Below, piece by piece: positions 17,823 through 27,200 of a stretch of DNA of 64,000 nucleotides; positions within the stretch are counted from its first letter, which is position 1, and each line of letters opens with the position of its first letter. Both the position numbers and the translations under genes were made by a program. The notes below the pieces were generated by a model that saw nothing but the letters and a program-made list of their open reading frames with translations, was not told the origin of the DNA and did no database searches. Source of the stretch: Flavobacterium circumlabens (lineage in GTDB: Bacteria > Bacteroidota > Bacteroidia > Flavobacteriales > Flavobacteriaceae); NCBI RefSeq assembly GCF_004345565.1, contig NZ_SLWA01000002.1:248001-312000 (forward strand), read 5' to 3'.

Positions 17823-18788
17823 ATGAATGAACTTTACAATAAATTAGAAACTTACTTTCAATTTGAAAAAGCAGATTCCATTGTTATTTCAATTTCTAAA
17901 TCAATTCTATTAATAATCTCAGGAGCCTATTTTGGATTATTTCTAAAAGAGATTAATTCCGAACCGGCAATTTACAGATTTAATCATCTTATATATGCAG
18001 TTATAGGGGTTATTATTTGTATGTATATTGAGTATCGACGATTAAAAAAAGAAAGAAATTTTCCTGTTTCAATATTAGAACACTTAAAAGCCTCAGAAGA
18101 ACTACAAAACTTACGCAACCTTTATAGTCGAAAAATTAAAATTTACGAATACATTGATAATTCCATTCAATCGCTAAATTCAAATACATGTCCCATTTTA
18201 GGAGGTTCAGAAAATGACCTTTGTCATCAAGATTTAAGTTCTGGACTTCTAGGTGTACTTACAGACTTAGTAGAGAGACCAAATTATTTTCTCAATATTG
18301 ATGAAACAAAATTTACAGTTGGTGTTTATTTAGAAAATATTCATGATAGGAATTCCAAAATTGGAGAGTTACAATCCTCTGAAAAATTCTTCATATTGAG
18401 AGATGATTTAGAAATTAACGATCAGTTTCCTGAATCTTTATTTAACATGGAATCTGAGGAAGAAGAATATTTTCAAATACAGACAGCTATAATGGAGTCG
18501 AAAAAGTTTGATAAATATCTATGTAAAAGATTAACGTTAAGTACTCGAAACTTGACAATTATATGTTCTCCAATAACAAATGTTTGTGAAGATTGTCCGC
18601 CTGATGGAGTAATTTTCACCATTTACACTGAAGAAAAACAATGTTCCCCCGACATGGAAAACGTTTTTCAGATTTTTGGTCGAATAGTATCAAATTGGAT
18701 TTCAAAATACAATGATTGCGTTCGTTCATCAAAAAATATAAAAGTTGAGGAAAAACATGATCATAAAGAAGTATTAGGAAAAAATTAA
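17823..18788 (+). CDS. Uncharacterised membrane protein with cytosolic sensor-like domain
   Basis: This 321-residue protein is not one I recognise. Two membrane segments lie near residues 22-42 (IVISISKSILLIISGAYFGL) and 57-72 (HLIYAVIGVIICMYIEY). A charged helical linker (about 75-125) and a roughly 190-residue soluble domain with mixed strands and helices follow, ending IFGRIVSNWISKYND. The layout (two TM, coiled linker, GAF-like soluble domain) suggests a membrane-tethered sensor or effector, but no motif confirms it. The next gene begins 43 bases later, so these two may travel as one cassette. Confidence 0.6.
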   Translation: MNELYNKLETYFQFEKADSIVISISKSILLIISGAYFGLFLKEINSEPAIYRFNHLIYAVIGVIICMYIEYRRLKKERNFPVSILEHLKASEELQNLRNLYSRKIKIYEYIDNSIQSLNSNTCPILGGSENDLCHQDLSSGLLGVLTDLVERPNYFLNIDETKFTVGVYLENIHDRNSKIGELQSSEKFFILRDDLEINDQFPESLFNMESEEEEYFQIQTAIMESKKFDKYLCKRLTLSTRNLTIICSPITNVCEDCPPDGVIFTIYTEEKQCSPDMENVFQIFGRIVSNWISKYNDCVRSSKNIKVEEKHDHKEVLGKN

Positions 18789-18831
18789 AAGCACTACAAT
18801 TAACACTTCCTATAAGCAATATTAGAAAAAA

Positions 18832-19590
18832 ATGAGCAAAAACTACTATAAATATTTGCCAACTAGCAGAATAAGTTATCTTGAAAATGAATTATTAAGA
18901 TTTACTCAAGCTAGTGATTTAAATGATCCTTTTGAGTGTTTGCCACAAAAACCCAGTATCGAAAAATTAAATGCTTTAATAGATTCGTTAATTCCTACAA
19001 ATACAAATAAAATGAAGGGAAAAATAGTGAGAGAAAAATTTGACTCAAATTTTTTAAGCAATTTATACGAAACTCAGTATGGAAAAGTGAATCAAGATAT
19101 AGGCATTTTATCACTGTCTAAAAATTGGAAAAACTCACTTATGTGGGCTCATTATACTGAATCTCACAAAGGATTTTGTATTGGCTTTGATTCACAACAC
19201 AATTTCTTTACAAATTATTTATGTCCTGATAAAGAAACTTCCAAAACTATTAGAGAAGTTATATATTCCGAAAAAAGAGTTGAAATTCCGATGATTTTAG
19301 GACAAGAAAAGCTCAATTTTGAACCATATATAACGAAAAGTTTAGATTGGAAATATGAAGAAGAAGTTAGAATAATCTCTACTCTGAATTCTCGTGAACA
19401 TTTAATAAATGGAAAACCTTTAGATATTTATTTATTCAAAGTTCCTCATTCGGCAATAAATGAAATAGTCTTGGGCGCAAATATAAACGTCGAAAACGAA
19501 GAAAAAATAAGAAAGTTTGCATCTGACAAAAAAATAAAATTATGGAAATCGAAAATAGCTGAAACTACATTCGATATGGAAAGAGAATAA
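18832..19590 (+). CDS. DUF2971 family protein
   Basis: The 252-residue protein has the DUF2971 hallmarks: YKYLPTSRISYLENELLRFT near the start, ASDLNDPFECLP, and SLMWAHYTESHKGFCIGFD in the middle. DUF2971 proteins are widespread in accessory regions and their activity is not established. No signal or membrane segment is present. The gene lies 43 bases after the membrane protein and ends just before a boundary repeat cut by an IS. Confidence 0.72.
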   Translation: MSKNYYKYLPTSRISYLENELLRFTQASDLNDPFECLPQKPSIEKLNALIDSLIPTNTNKMKGKIVREKFDSNFLSNLYETQYGKVNQDIGILSLSKNWKNSLMWAHYTESHKGFCIGFDSQHNFFTNYLCPDKETSKTIREVIYSEKRVEIPMILGQEKLNFEPYITKSLDWKYEEEVRIISTLNSREHLINGKPLDIYLFKVPHSAINEIVLGANINVENEEKIRKFASDKKIKLWKSKIAETTFDMERE

Positions 19591-19599
19591 ATACATCTG

Positions 19600-19684
19600 G
19601 TAATAATCGTTTTGTCTATTGAGTGATTTTTTAGCCGAAAAACTCATTTTCAAAACCCCAAAACCTCTTCTAGTGCCAGAACGT
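19600..19684. repeat. attC-like boundary repeat, left half, cut by IS
   Basis: It shares ACTCATTTTCAAAACCCCA with the boundary at 23357-23490 and AAACCTCTTCTAG with that at 17666-17815. It ends in GTGCCAGAACGT, comparable to GTGCCAAAACGTTA in copy 1. The sequence stops at ACGT (19681-19684), where the IS begins, and resumes as ACGTTACAGG at 21398. Confidence 0.55.
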
Positions 19685-21397
19685 CAGGCTGTGAAAAAAC
19701 CTCATTTTTCAATTAAATCTTTAAATTATCTTGCCGTAGAACGCAAATAGAAGTCATTTAACGGGGCGTAATTTTCAGGCTGCCAACTTGGTTTGATAAA
19801 AAAAGCACTCTAATTTCTACTTTAAATACATCGCTTTTAGTAAAAACAAGACTTTTACCTTGTAAGGTGAGTTCCATTTTTGGAGTTTGGCAATCAGCTC
19901 GGGAACTCCAAGAATATTGATACTGCGTTTAATGTTATAGACCAACATAATCAAGCTATGTTCTCCGTTTACTTTTTCCAATCCCGTTAAATTTGTATGA
20001 TTGTACCCCCATTGCCGTTTGATAGTTCCAAAGATATGCTCGTTGATTTCCTGTCGCTTGCGATACAACTGCGCATTTGCATGATAGCGTTTGTTGTTTT
20101 CTTCTACTGCATCAGCATATTGGCTTCGGTCGATTTCTCTGCCGCCTGCTCTACTAGTACATAAATGTTTTACGGGACATTCCCTGCATTTAGGTGTTCG
20201 GTATTTTTTAAACTCATAACTGTCTCTTTCCGTGGTTTTCTTGTGCCAGCTTCCTGTAGTTTTAAGCGTTTCATCCTGTGGGCAAGTGTAAGTATCGGTG
20301 TCTTGATCGTATTGAAACTGGGCTACCAAATAATCCTTGGTCGTACCGTTTTCGTTACTTTTTCCCTGCTCGGGTTGTGCCACAATGGTAGTGATATTGG
20401 CTTGTTTGCAGATTTCTATTTGTTTACCGTTATGATAGCCTTTGTCCACCAAAGCCGTGTAGGTTTCAATGCCTAAATTCTCTTTAGCTTCAATAGCAAT
20501 TGCCGACAAGGCACTGCGGTCATTTTTGTTGATAGTATGCGTAGCTATTACAAGATTGTGTTTGGCATCTACTGCAGCCTGAATATTAAATGAAATTTCA
20601 ACCACTTGCCCTTGTACCAACAAAGCTCTGGCATCGCTATCGGTAGTGCTTATTTGAGGCTCGCCACTGGCTTTTAGCTTTTCTTCCAGCAATTCATAGC
20701 GAATTTTATTTTGTTTTAATCGTTCTATTTTTTGTTGGATGTTTTGAATTTTAGGCTGATTTTCTTTGGTATCATTTTCCTTCAGAGCATCAAGGTATTC
20801 TTGGGTTTTAGTTTCAATATATTCCAGATGCTGGTCTATTTTCTTTTGATTGAAATTGGCTTTCTTGCTATTGTGCGCCCGGCTTTTGTACCATCAATAG
20901 CAATGGTTTCTCCTGCGATCAACTCGGCATCTTTTAAGAACGAAACAAAGAGTTTGAATAGCTTTTTAAGTCCTGTTGGATTGTCTTTTCTAAAATCGGA
21001 TATACTATGATAATTGGGAGCTATTGCACACAAAAGCCATTGTAATTCTATATTGCGGACACATTCTTTTTCTAACTTCCGGGAGCTTCTAAGGCCATTT
21101 AAATAACCGTATAAATAGATTTTAAGAAACACTTTGGTATTGTAGCTGGGACGGCCTTCGGTTTTAAGTGTTTGAACCGTAAAACCAAGAGATTCCAGGG
21201 CAACAGCTTCTGCAAAAGCATCAATAAAACGAATGGGATTATCTGCTGAAATAGTGTCTTCTAAAGAAGAAAAACACATTTGATTACGGGGAATTCCTGT
21301 GATATGTTGCATTATTAAAGATACAACCTTTCTCTTTTCAATGCAATTCTTTTGCTATATTTGGTTACTAATAAAACGGAGGTTTATTCACAGACTG
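19685..21397 (-). mobile_element. IS1182-type insertion sequence with ACGT target duplication
   Basis: Terminal inverted repeats are CAGGCTGTGAAAAAACCTC at the left end and CAGTCTGTGAATAAACCTC at the right (read inward), differing at two positions. ACGT flanks both sides (19681-19684 and 21398-21401), a palindromic 4-bp target duplication. The 1713-bp unit contains one transposase gene on the minus strand. Family assignment comes from transposase motifs. Confidence 0.85.
19817..21312 (-). pseudogene. IS1182-family transposase, frameshifted
   Basis: The N-terminal part (stop at 20836) begins MQHITGIPRNQMCFSSLEDT and includes DFRKDNPTGLKKLF and IAIDGTK, typical of IS1182 transposases. The C-terminal part (to 19817) contains LLVQGQVVEISFNIQAAVDA, ALVDKGYHNGKQIEICKQAN, a four-Cys zinc-like patch (CPQDE, CRECPVKHLC) and the final INEHIFGTIKRQWGYNHTNL. 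After DGTK near 20881 the reading continues in another frame as RAHNSKKANFNQKK, so one base appears to be missing. The enzyme is probably inactive unless programmed frameshifting occurs. Confidence 0.85.
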
Positions 21398-21447
21398 ACG
21401 TTACAGGAAATAGCATAAGAGACATTACAAAACTTACAAAAATCTTA

Positions 21448-21975
21448 ATGGAAGACTATAATTTTTATAAAAGTAAATTAGACCGAGAACTTTCAAGACG
21501 TAATGACCTTGATAATGCTATTAACAACCCTATACTTGGCATTACTATTATTGTTGGACTAACATCGTATATCATTCAAAATAATAATTTTAAACACCTT
21601 GACAAAGCAGATTATTGGATAATTTTCAACCTAATACTTTCTACTTTTACTACTTTGATTTCTTTGTATTTTATTTTCTTATCAAATAATAATCTTTTAA
21701 AAGGCTTTGAATACAAAAATTTTGGTCTTCTTAGTGATTATCGTGATGTCCAAAAAAAACTAGAGGTCTATAACGAACAAGTTGAAGAAAAAGAGAGAGA
21801 AGATTTTGAAACAAAAATTGTTGAAAAAATAATTACCTTTTCTGATAATCATACCATAATAAATGACAAAAGAGCATTAGATTTACAATTAGCAAGAAAG
21901 TATATAATCATATCATTTATTCTTGTAGTTTTTAATTTAATATTTTTAACAATTAATAATTTGATTCATGATTGA
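21448..21975 (+). CDS. Three-TM uncharacterised protein
   Basis: From the internal ATG at 21448 the product has 175 residues. The longer frame to 21352 begins inside the IS and is not native. Hydrophobic segments are LGITIIVGLTSYII, WIIFNLILSTFTTLISLYFI and, at the C-terminus, YIIISFILVVFNLIFLTI. A charged helical stretch lies between the second and third. I do not recognise the family; the layout resembles small membrane effectors in defence cassettes. The stop overlaps the start of the next small ORF (ATGATTGA), so they are coupled. Confidence 0.6.
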   Translation: MEDYNFYKSKLDRELSRRNDLDNAINNPILGITIIVGLTSYIIQNNNFKHLDKADYWIIFNLILSTFTTLISLYFIFLSNNNLLKGFEYKNFGLLSDYRDVQKKLEVYNEQVEEKEREDFETKIVEKIITFSDNHTIINDKRALDLQLARKYIIISFILVVFNLIFLTINNLIHD

Positions 21976-22096
21976 CAACGACAAACAGACAAATGAACCA
22001 ACGACTCAACCAACAGAGAGTCCAAAACCTGAAGCTCCAAGAATGCCAGTGGACAGAATTGAAAAAGGTGAAACTCCAGATTTGGAAAGAAAATAA
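21968..22096 (+). CDS. Small proline-rich protein 1 (42 aa)
   Basis: ATG at 21968 overlaps the stop of the upstream membrane-protein gene by eight bases. The product is hydrophilic: MIDNDKQTNEPTTQPTESPK continuing PEAPRMPVDRIEKGETPDLE. It shares the pattern PKPExPxxPxDxIEK/R with the next small ORF, which supports both as real coding sequences. No known family. Confidence 0.55.
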   Translation: MIDNDKQTNEPTTQPTESPKPEAPRMPVDRIEKGETPDLERK

Positions 22097-22116
22097 TAAT
22101 TTCTAAATTCAGATTT

Positions 22117-22245
22117 ATGATAACTAGTGATGACAAATCAAAAAGCCAGCCACCTAAGATAGAAACACAAAAACCTGAACTACCAAAATTGCCCACCGAC
22201 ATGATAGAAAGAAATGGTGATTCTACTACTATAAAAACACGATGA
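22117..22245 (+). CDS. Small proline-rich protein 2 (42 aa)
   Basis: ATG at 22117 begins MITSDDKSKSQPPKIETQKP, continuing ELPKLPTDMIERNGDS. It has the same length (42 residues) as the ORF 20 bases upstream and shares its central motif, so the two look like a tandem duplication that diverged. Hydrophilic, no signal peptide. Function unknown. Confidence 0.5.
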   Translation: MITSDDKSKSQPPKIETQKPELPKLPTDMIERNGDSTTIKTR

Positions 22246-22264
22246 CTTAAAAAAGCTACTTCCT

Positions 22265-22358
22265 GTAACAGCCATGGGATTTAGTGGAATAAACGTTATT
22301 TTTAAAGTTTACGTTAATTAAAACCCTTCAAGATCTAAAAGCCACGAGACGTTGGCAG
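22265..22358. repeat. attC-like cassette boundary repeat, copy 3
   Basis: Contains GGGATTTAGTGGAAT, AACGTTATTTTT, GTTTACGTTAATTAAAACCC and then GCCACGAGACGTTGGC. The first block is identical to that in copy 4 (23357-23490), and the two halves form an imperfect palindrome around a T-rich centre. It lies between the small ORFs and the gene at 22385. Confidence 0.6.
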
Positions 22359-22384
22359 TAAAGCATACAGCAGAAAATGGAAAT

Positions 22385-23356
22385 ATGACATTAAAAAGAA
22401 AAACACAAATATTTATAACAGTTTCTGCAATTCTTGTTGGACTAACGCATTTAATATTTCCTGATTTACAGATAGATGCAATATTTATTACTTTGATTAT
22501 TGTAGCAATAATTCCTTGGTTGGAACCTTTGTTTAAGTCTGTTGAACTTCCTGGAGGGCTAAAAGTAGAATTTCAAGATTTGAAAAAAATTGAAGATGAA
22601 GCAAAAAAAGCAGGTTTGATTAAGCCTGAAAATGAAATGAATTCAATTTCAAATTCAGAAACATATTCCTTTATTGAAATAGCTGAAAAGAATCAAGAGT
22701 TAGCATTGGTAGGTTTTAGAATAGAAGTTGAAAAAAGATTAAGAAGTTTAGCAGATAAATATAGTATTGAAAGTAATAAATTTTCAATTTCGAAACTCAT
22801 CGATGCATTACACAACAAGGAAATCATTAACAATGCAGAAACAAAATCTTTAAAAGATATTATTCATACGCTTAACTATGCTGCACATGGAATGGACTAT
22901 GATATTAGAAATGCAAATTGGGTAATTGAAAACGGCCCAAAAATCTTAGACAGTTTAGACGAAAAACTTGAAAGTAGAAGTGGTAGATTTTCCGCTGGAA
23001 GTACAGACGAAAAAGAACATTGGATTGACAAATCATTTACTAATTGTGAATGGACTACCAATTTTGAATGGGGAGAATGTATTAAAAAACATAATGAACT
23101 ATGGGAAAAAGAGATGGACAATATTTATCAATCTTTATTAAAAAAACTCTCCGAAAAACAAAAACAGAAACTCATAGAAACGCAAGTTAATTGGATTAAA
23201 CAATTTGAGATGGAAAAGGATTTTGTGTACTCCTTTGAGGACTTACAATTTAAAATTGGACGAGAGGGAATATTTATTACGGCTACAAACTTTATGAATA
23301 AAATAAGGGAAAGAACATTAGAACTTGAAGAAATTTTAAGCAGACTAACCGAATAA
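22385..23356 (+). CDS. Membrane protein with C-terminal LprI/DUF1311-like domain
   Basis: ATG 22385 gives 323 residues (MTLKRKTQIFITVSAILVGL). The upstream in-frame TTG at 22352 lies within the boundary repeat and is unlikely. Two membrane segments occupy about residues 8-25 and 33-50. A helical middle domain (EVEKRLRSLADKY, LHTLNYAAHGMDYD-like stretch) recalls DUF4145-type helices. The C-terminal ~90 residues carry the LprI pattern: C...TNFEWGECIKKHNELWEKEM, a YQSLLKKLSEKQKQKL helix and QVNWIKQFE. LprI domains are usually periplasmic, so the fusion to this helical domain is unusual. Function unknown. Confidence 0.6.
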   Translation: MTLKRKTQIFITVSAILVGLTHLIFPDLQIDAIFITLIIVAIIPWLEPLFKSVELPGGLKVEFQDLKKIEDEAKKAGLIKPENEMNSISNSETYSFIEIAEKNQELALVGFRIEVEKRLRSLADKYSIESNKFSISKLIDALHNKEIINNAETKSLKDIIHTLNYAAHGMDYDIRNANWVIENGPKILDSLDEKLESRSGRFSAGSTDEKEHWIDKSFTNCEWTTNFEWGECIKKHNELWEKEMDNIYQSLLKKLSEKQKQKLIETQVNWIKQFEMEKDFVYSFEDLQFKIGREGIFITATNFMNKIRERTLELEEILSRLTE

Positions 23357-23490
23357 AACCTGCTGCCAGCAGCTTAGCGAGATTGGGGATTTAGTGGAAT
23401 TCGCGTTTTTTATCACTTTTACGTTTAGCAGAAAGTACTCATTTTCAAAACCCCACAATAGATAGAAGCATCCGAACTTTAGCGGTTATA
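23357..23490. repeat. attC-like cassette boundary repeat, copy 4
   Basis: Holds CAGCAGCTTAGCGAGATT, GGGGATTTAGTGGAATTCGC, TTTTACGTTTAGCAGAAAG, CTCATTTTCAAAACCCCACA and CCGAACTTTAGCGGTTAT in order. Blocks match copy 3 (TTTAGTGGAAT), copy 1 (CGTTTAGC) and the IS-split copy (CTCATTTTCAAAACCCCA). This is the most complete copy. Confidence 0.6.
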
Positions 23491-23503
23491 TTTTTAAAAA
23501 CCT

Positions 23504-24133
23504 ATGGAAAACAAAACAATTTTAGAAAGATTACGAGAAGTAGAAATTCAATCAGAAATAAAGGTGGTTGAATGTCTAAAAGAGACAGAAAACAAAGTTC
23601 AATCTGAATTTTTCAATATGTGGAAGAATCATGATTCTGAACAATATATCAATATAATGTTCAATGATTTAAAATTAAACATTGAAAAATACTGGCTAAA
23701 CGAGAAATATAATAAAGAGATAGAAAAGGAATTCAATATGATCTATTTTGAACATAGTGGCCTTTACGGAGGAGAATTTGAATCTTATGCCATTGATTTT
23801 AACTATATCAATGATAAGTTTCCAAAGTTTGAAATTATGGATAAAAGGATTACTTATTTAGAAAACATTTCTTGCTTTCCTGCTTGTATAGTTCCATTGC
23901 TTAACGACTTAACTAGAGAAATACAAGGAAAAGAAGACGACTTTGACGATTGGGATGATGTAATGGATATTTATAACCTTTTCGAATCAAGTTCATACAT
24001 TGAAGCATATCAAATGTTTTTGAGAGCAGATAAAGAAAAAGTATTTAGTAAATTGAATTTTAAAACACCTCTTTATTTAGCTGTTGGAGAACATGACGGA
24101 GGTGCTCCGAATTTAATTTATGTGATTAAATAA
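23504..24133 (+). CDS. Uncharacterised 209-aa protein
   Basis: No family recognised. The protein is soluble, acidic and helical in its first half (LERLREVEIQSEIKVVECLK), has an aspartate-rich patch (EDDFDDWDD) near residue 147, and ends TPLYLAVGEHDGGAPNLIYV. It is the last gene of the cassette array and converges on the minus-strand helicase gene with about 70 bases between them. Confidence 0.55.
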   Translation: MENKTILERLREVEIQSEIKVVECLKETENKVQSEFFNMWKNHDSEQYINIMFNDLKLNIEKYWLNEKYNKEIEKEFNMIYFEHSGLYGGEFESYAIDFNYINDKFPKFEIMDKRITYLENISCFPACIVPLLNDLTREIQGKEDDFDDWDDVMDIYNLFESSSYIEAYQMFLRADKEKVFSKLNFKTPLYLAVGEHDGGAPNLIYVIK

Positions 24134-24205
24134 AAAATACATCAGCTAACACCAACAGAATATATGATTCAACAAGTAACACAAGTTAAGCACTTTAATT
24201 ACTAA

Positions 24206-27200
24206 TTAGATAGTCTTTAAGCGTATAGGAGTGTTTTCCTGAACCTGAACATAATCAATTTGAATTGTTTTTTTCGACTCATCAGCTATGAGTTCTTTAT
24301 TCTCTGGAGTGATAGACAATTGTATTTTCCTGTCAACTGCCGCCAATTCATTTTTCAATTCACCAAGTACATTCTCTTTAGTCCATACACTGTTTACTAC
24401 TTCTTGCAGTACAGGAATATCTTTCTCAATAGCCGTAATTTTCTTTTGCTCGGCTTCGATCAATCCGGGTATTTTTTCCAATGCATTCAAAAAATTCAGC
24501 GAAGCAAGTTTATGATCGCCTGCAATCTGCCCGTTATTATATGTATATTTTATATTTCCTTCACCTTGAATAAAAAATCGGTTGTCTCTAATATCCATTC
24601 CTTCTTTTTCCGACATTTCCGTTTTTACTAAAAGTGTAAACCCATACAAAGTACCGATTTCCTCATACAATCCCTCTGTTCTGGTTTTAATGGCAAGCAC
24701 ATTAAGTTTTTCTCCAATCTGTTTTATATCAGCATTTGCAGGCCGGCCGGTAAGCTCAACCGGATTTAATTTTGAACCATCACTATCTGCAAGAATGCGT
24801 TTTTCTAGGTTCTGCCAATCAACAGAAAATCTTTCTACCATCGATTTTGAAGTTTCAACAGTTGCCATGCAGTCTTCGAGTTTATATCTTGACATGGATT
24901 TGGAACGGGTAAAAGCCTGTTTTTCGTTTTCAAGTGATGTAATTTTTTTTTCCAGTTTGGCTTTTTCCAGCAAATCAGTATTTCCGGAGAGTATGGCGAC
25001 ATATTCTGAGAAATTCATTCCTGATTTTTCATCAATACCACCTTCATCGATGGTACGCTTACTAAGGCTGTTGTTTTTGAGCTGATCAATAAACAGCTGT
25101 TTATTATACAACAGGTTAAATTTATAGCTGTCCAAGGACTTTTCGACGGCGTAAATAATCACATCGACTTTATTATCTGCGAAGAATTTTGCAATTTCAT
25201 TGCCTTTACGGATAGCCCTGCCGTCCCGCTGGGCTAAATCACTTGGTCGCCACGGCGTGTCCAGATGGTGTACTGCTACAGCTCGCTTCTGAGCATTGAC
25301 TCCCGTCCCCAGCATATCGGTTGATCCGAACAGTATCCTGATTTTTCCTTCGTTCATCATGCTGATGAATTCTTTGCGCATCTTGTCGGTTTTCGTCTCT
25401 TGGATAAAACGTATTTCATTGGCAGGAATGCCTTGGTCTTGTATCAGCTTGCGTTTGATTTCCGAATATACATTCCACTCAGTGGGTTTGTAGGTGCCTA
25501 AATCGGAAAATACAAACTGGGTTCCCTTTTGGGCATTAAAACGAAAATAATATTCGGCCAGCTTTGCCGCACAATGGGAAGCTTTGTTATCGGGATGGTC
25601 ATCATACTTCTTACTAATCATCCGCATATCCAGCGACATCTTGCGGGCATAGTCCGTGGCAATCAACATTTTCGCTTTCTCTTCACTTTGCGATAATGGA
25701 GCACGTCCAAGAAGCGTTGCGTTTCCTGATTTGGCAAACTCCATCAGGTTTTTGATGAATATTTCCTGCTCAGGTGTTGGCGGTATATTGTGCAGTATCT
25801 CCATCTTTTCCGGCCGGTCGATGCCAATATCTTTTGCAGTACGATAATCGGTAATCTCTGAGTAAAACTGGGCCAGTTCCGGTACCTTGATAAAAAAACG
25901 GAATCGTTCTTTCTGAACGATATTATTGGCTACTGAAAACTCATAATCAGTAGTTTTTCTTGTATAGATAGCTGCCCAGGCATCAAAACAATTAATGCCC
26001 TGTTTTTCCAATGCCTGCGGGCGAAGGTATTTGAACAAAAGATACAATTCAGTAAGCGAATTACTAATGGTGGTCCCGGAAAGAAAAGTAGCCCCTAAAT
26101 CTTTTCCGCTTCGTTCCTGAATGGTTCGAATGGCAAACAAAAGGTTCAGCGTCTTTTGGCTTCCCTGCATATTTCCGAGTCCCGCCACACGATCGTGGCG
26201 GGTATTAAACATCAGGTTCTTGAAGCGGTGGCTTTCATCCACCAATAAATGGTCAATGCCCATCATCTTAAAATCGACCACATCATCCTTGCGGTTTTCA
26301 ATATCGTGCTGCAGGGTCTTTAGCCTGACTTCCAAATTTTGCTTTCGTACGATAACGCCCTTGAGCATGGCGCGTGATACTTCTTTGCCCTGGGATTCAA
26401 GGGCCGATAAATTTTCTTCAACACTATCGAGTTCCGTCTGCAATATTTCTTTTTGCATTTCAGCCGATTGTGGGATCATCCCGAATTGGTCGTGGGTCAG
26501 GATAATACAATCCCAGTCATTGTTTTTAATCTCCCCGAAAATACGCATGCGTTTTTGAGGTGTAAAATCCTCTTTGCCCGGATATAATATTTTAGCATGA
26601 GGATATGCTTTTCGGTAGGTTTCCGCTATTTCATGAACATTGGCTTTCAGCCCAATAATCATGGGTTTATGTGCCAGTGCCAGACGTTTAATTTCCTGAG
26701 CGGCGGTACACATGATGAGCGTTTTTCCGGCACCGACTTCATGATCGCATATCGCTCCGCCGCTCAGTTTGATCATCCATACTGCATCTTTCTGGCTGGA
26801 GTACAGGTCTTCAATCCCCAATGCCTTTCTGTCCAGTCCGGGAAAGTCCTGATGGCTGCCATTGTATTGGGGACGGACAAAGCAATTAAAGGTATCATTG
26901 TACTTATCGGTCAGACGTTTTTTAAATTCATGATTCTGGGCATACAGCCACTGGGAAAACGCTTTACGGATTTCATCAATTTTCGTATTGGCCATCTGGA
27001 TAGCTTCCATATCCCGTACTTTTATCTCTTGGTCACCATGCATTACTTTTTTGGTAATATCAGGGGTGGTATTGACCAGACCATGTTTAAGCAGCGTAAT
27101 TCCATCATAAGACCGGCTTTGCGATTTTATAGCATATTTCTCGGTAATATGTATATTTTTGGTATCACATTTAATTGAGAAATCATCTGTATTCTCGTTG

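Noticed and set aside
20165..21010. Plus-strand ORFs opposite the transposase
   Set aside because: They are antisense shadows of the IS transposase frames and have no independent start signals or family likeness.
21352..21447. N-terminal extension of the three-TM protein
   Set aside because: The first 16 codons lie inside the IS right end, so the extension was created by the insertion. The internal ATG at 21448 is more likely the native start.
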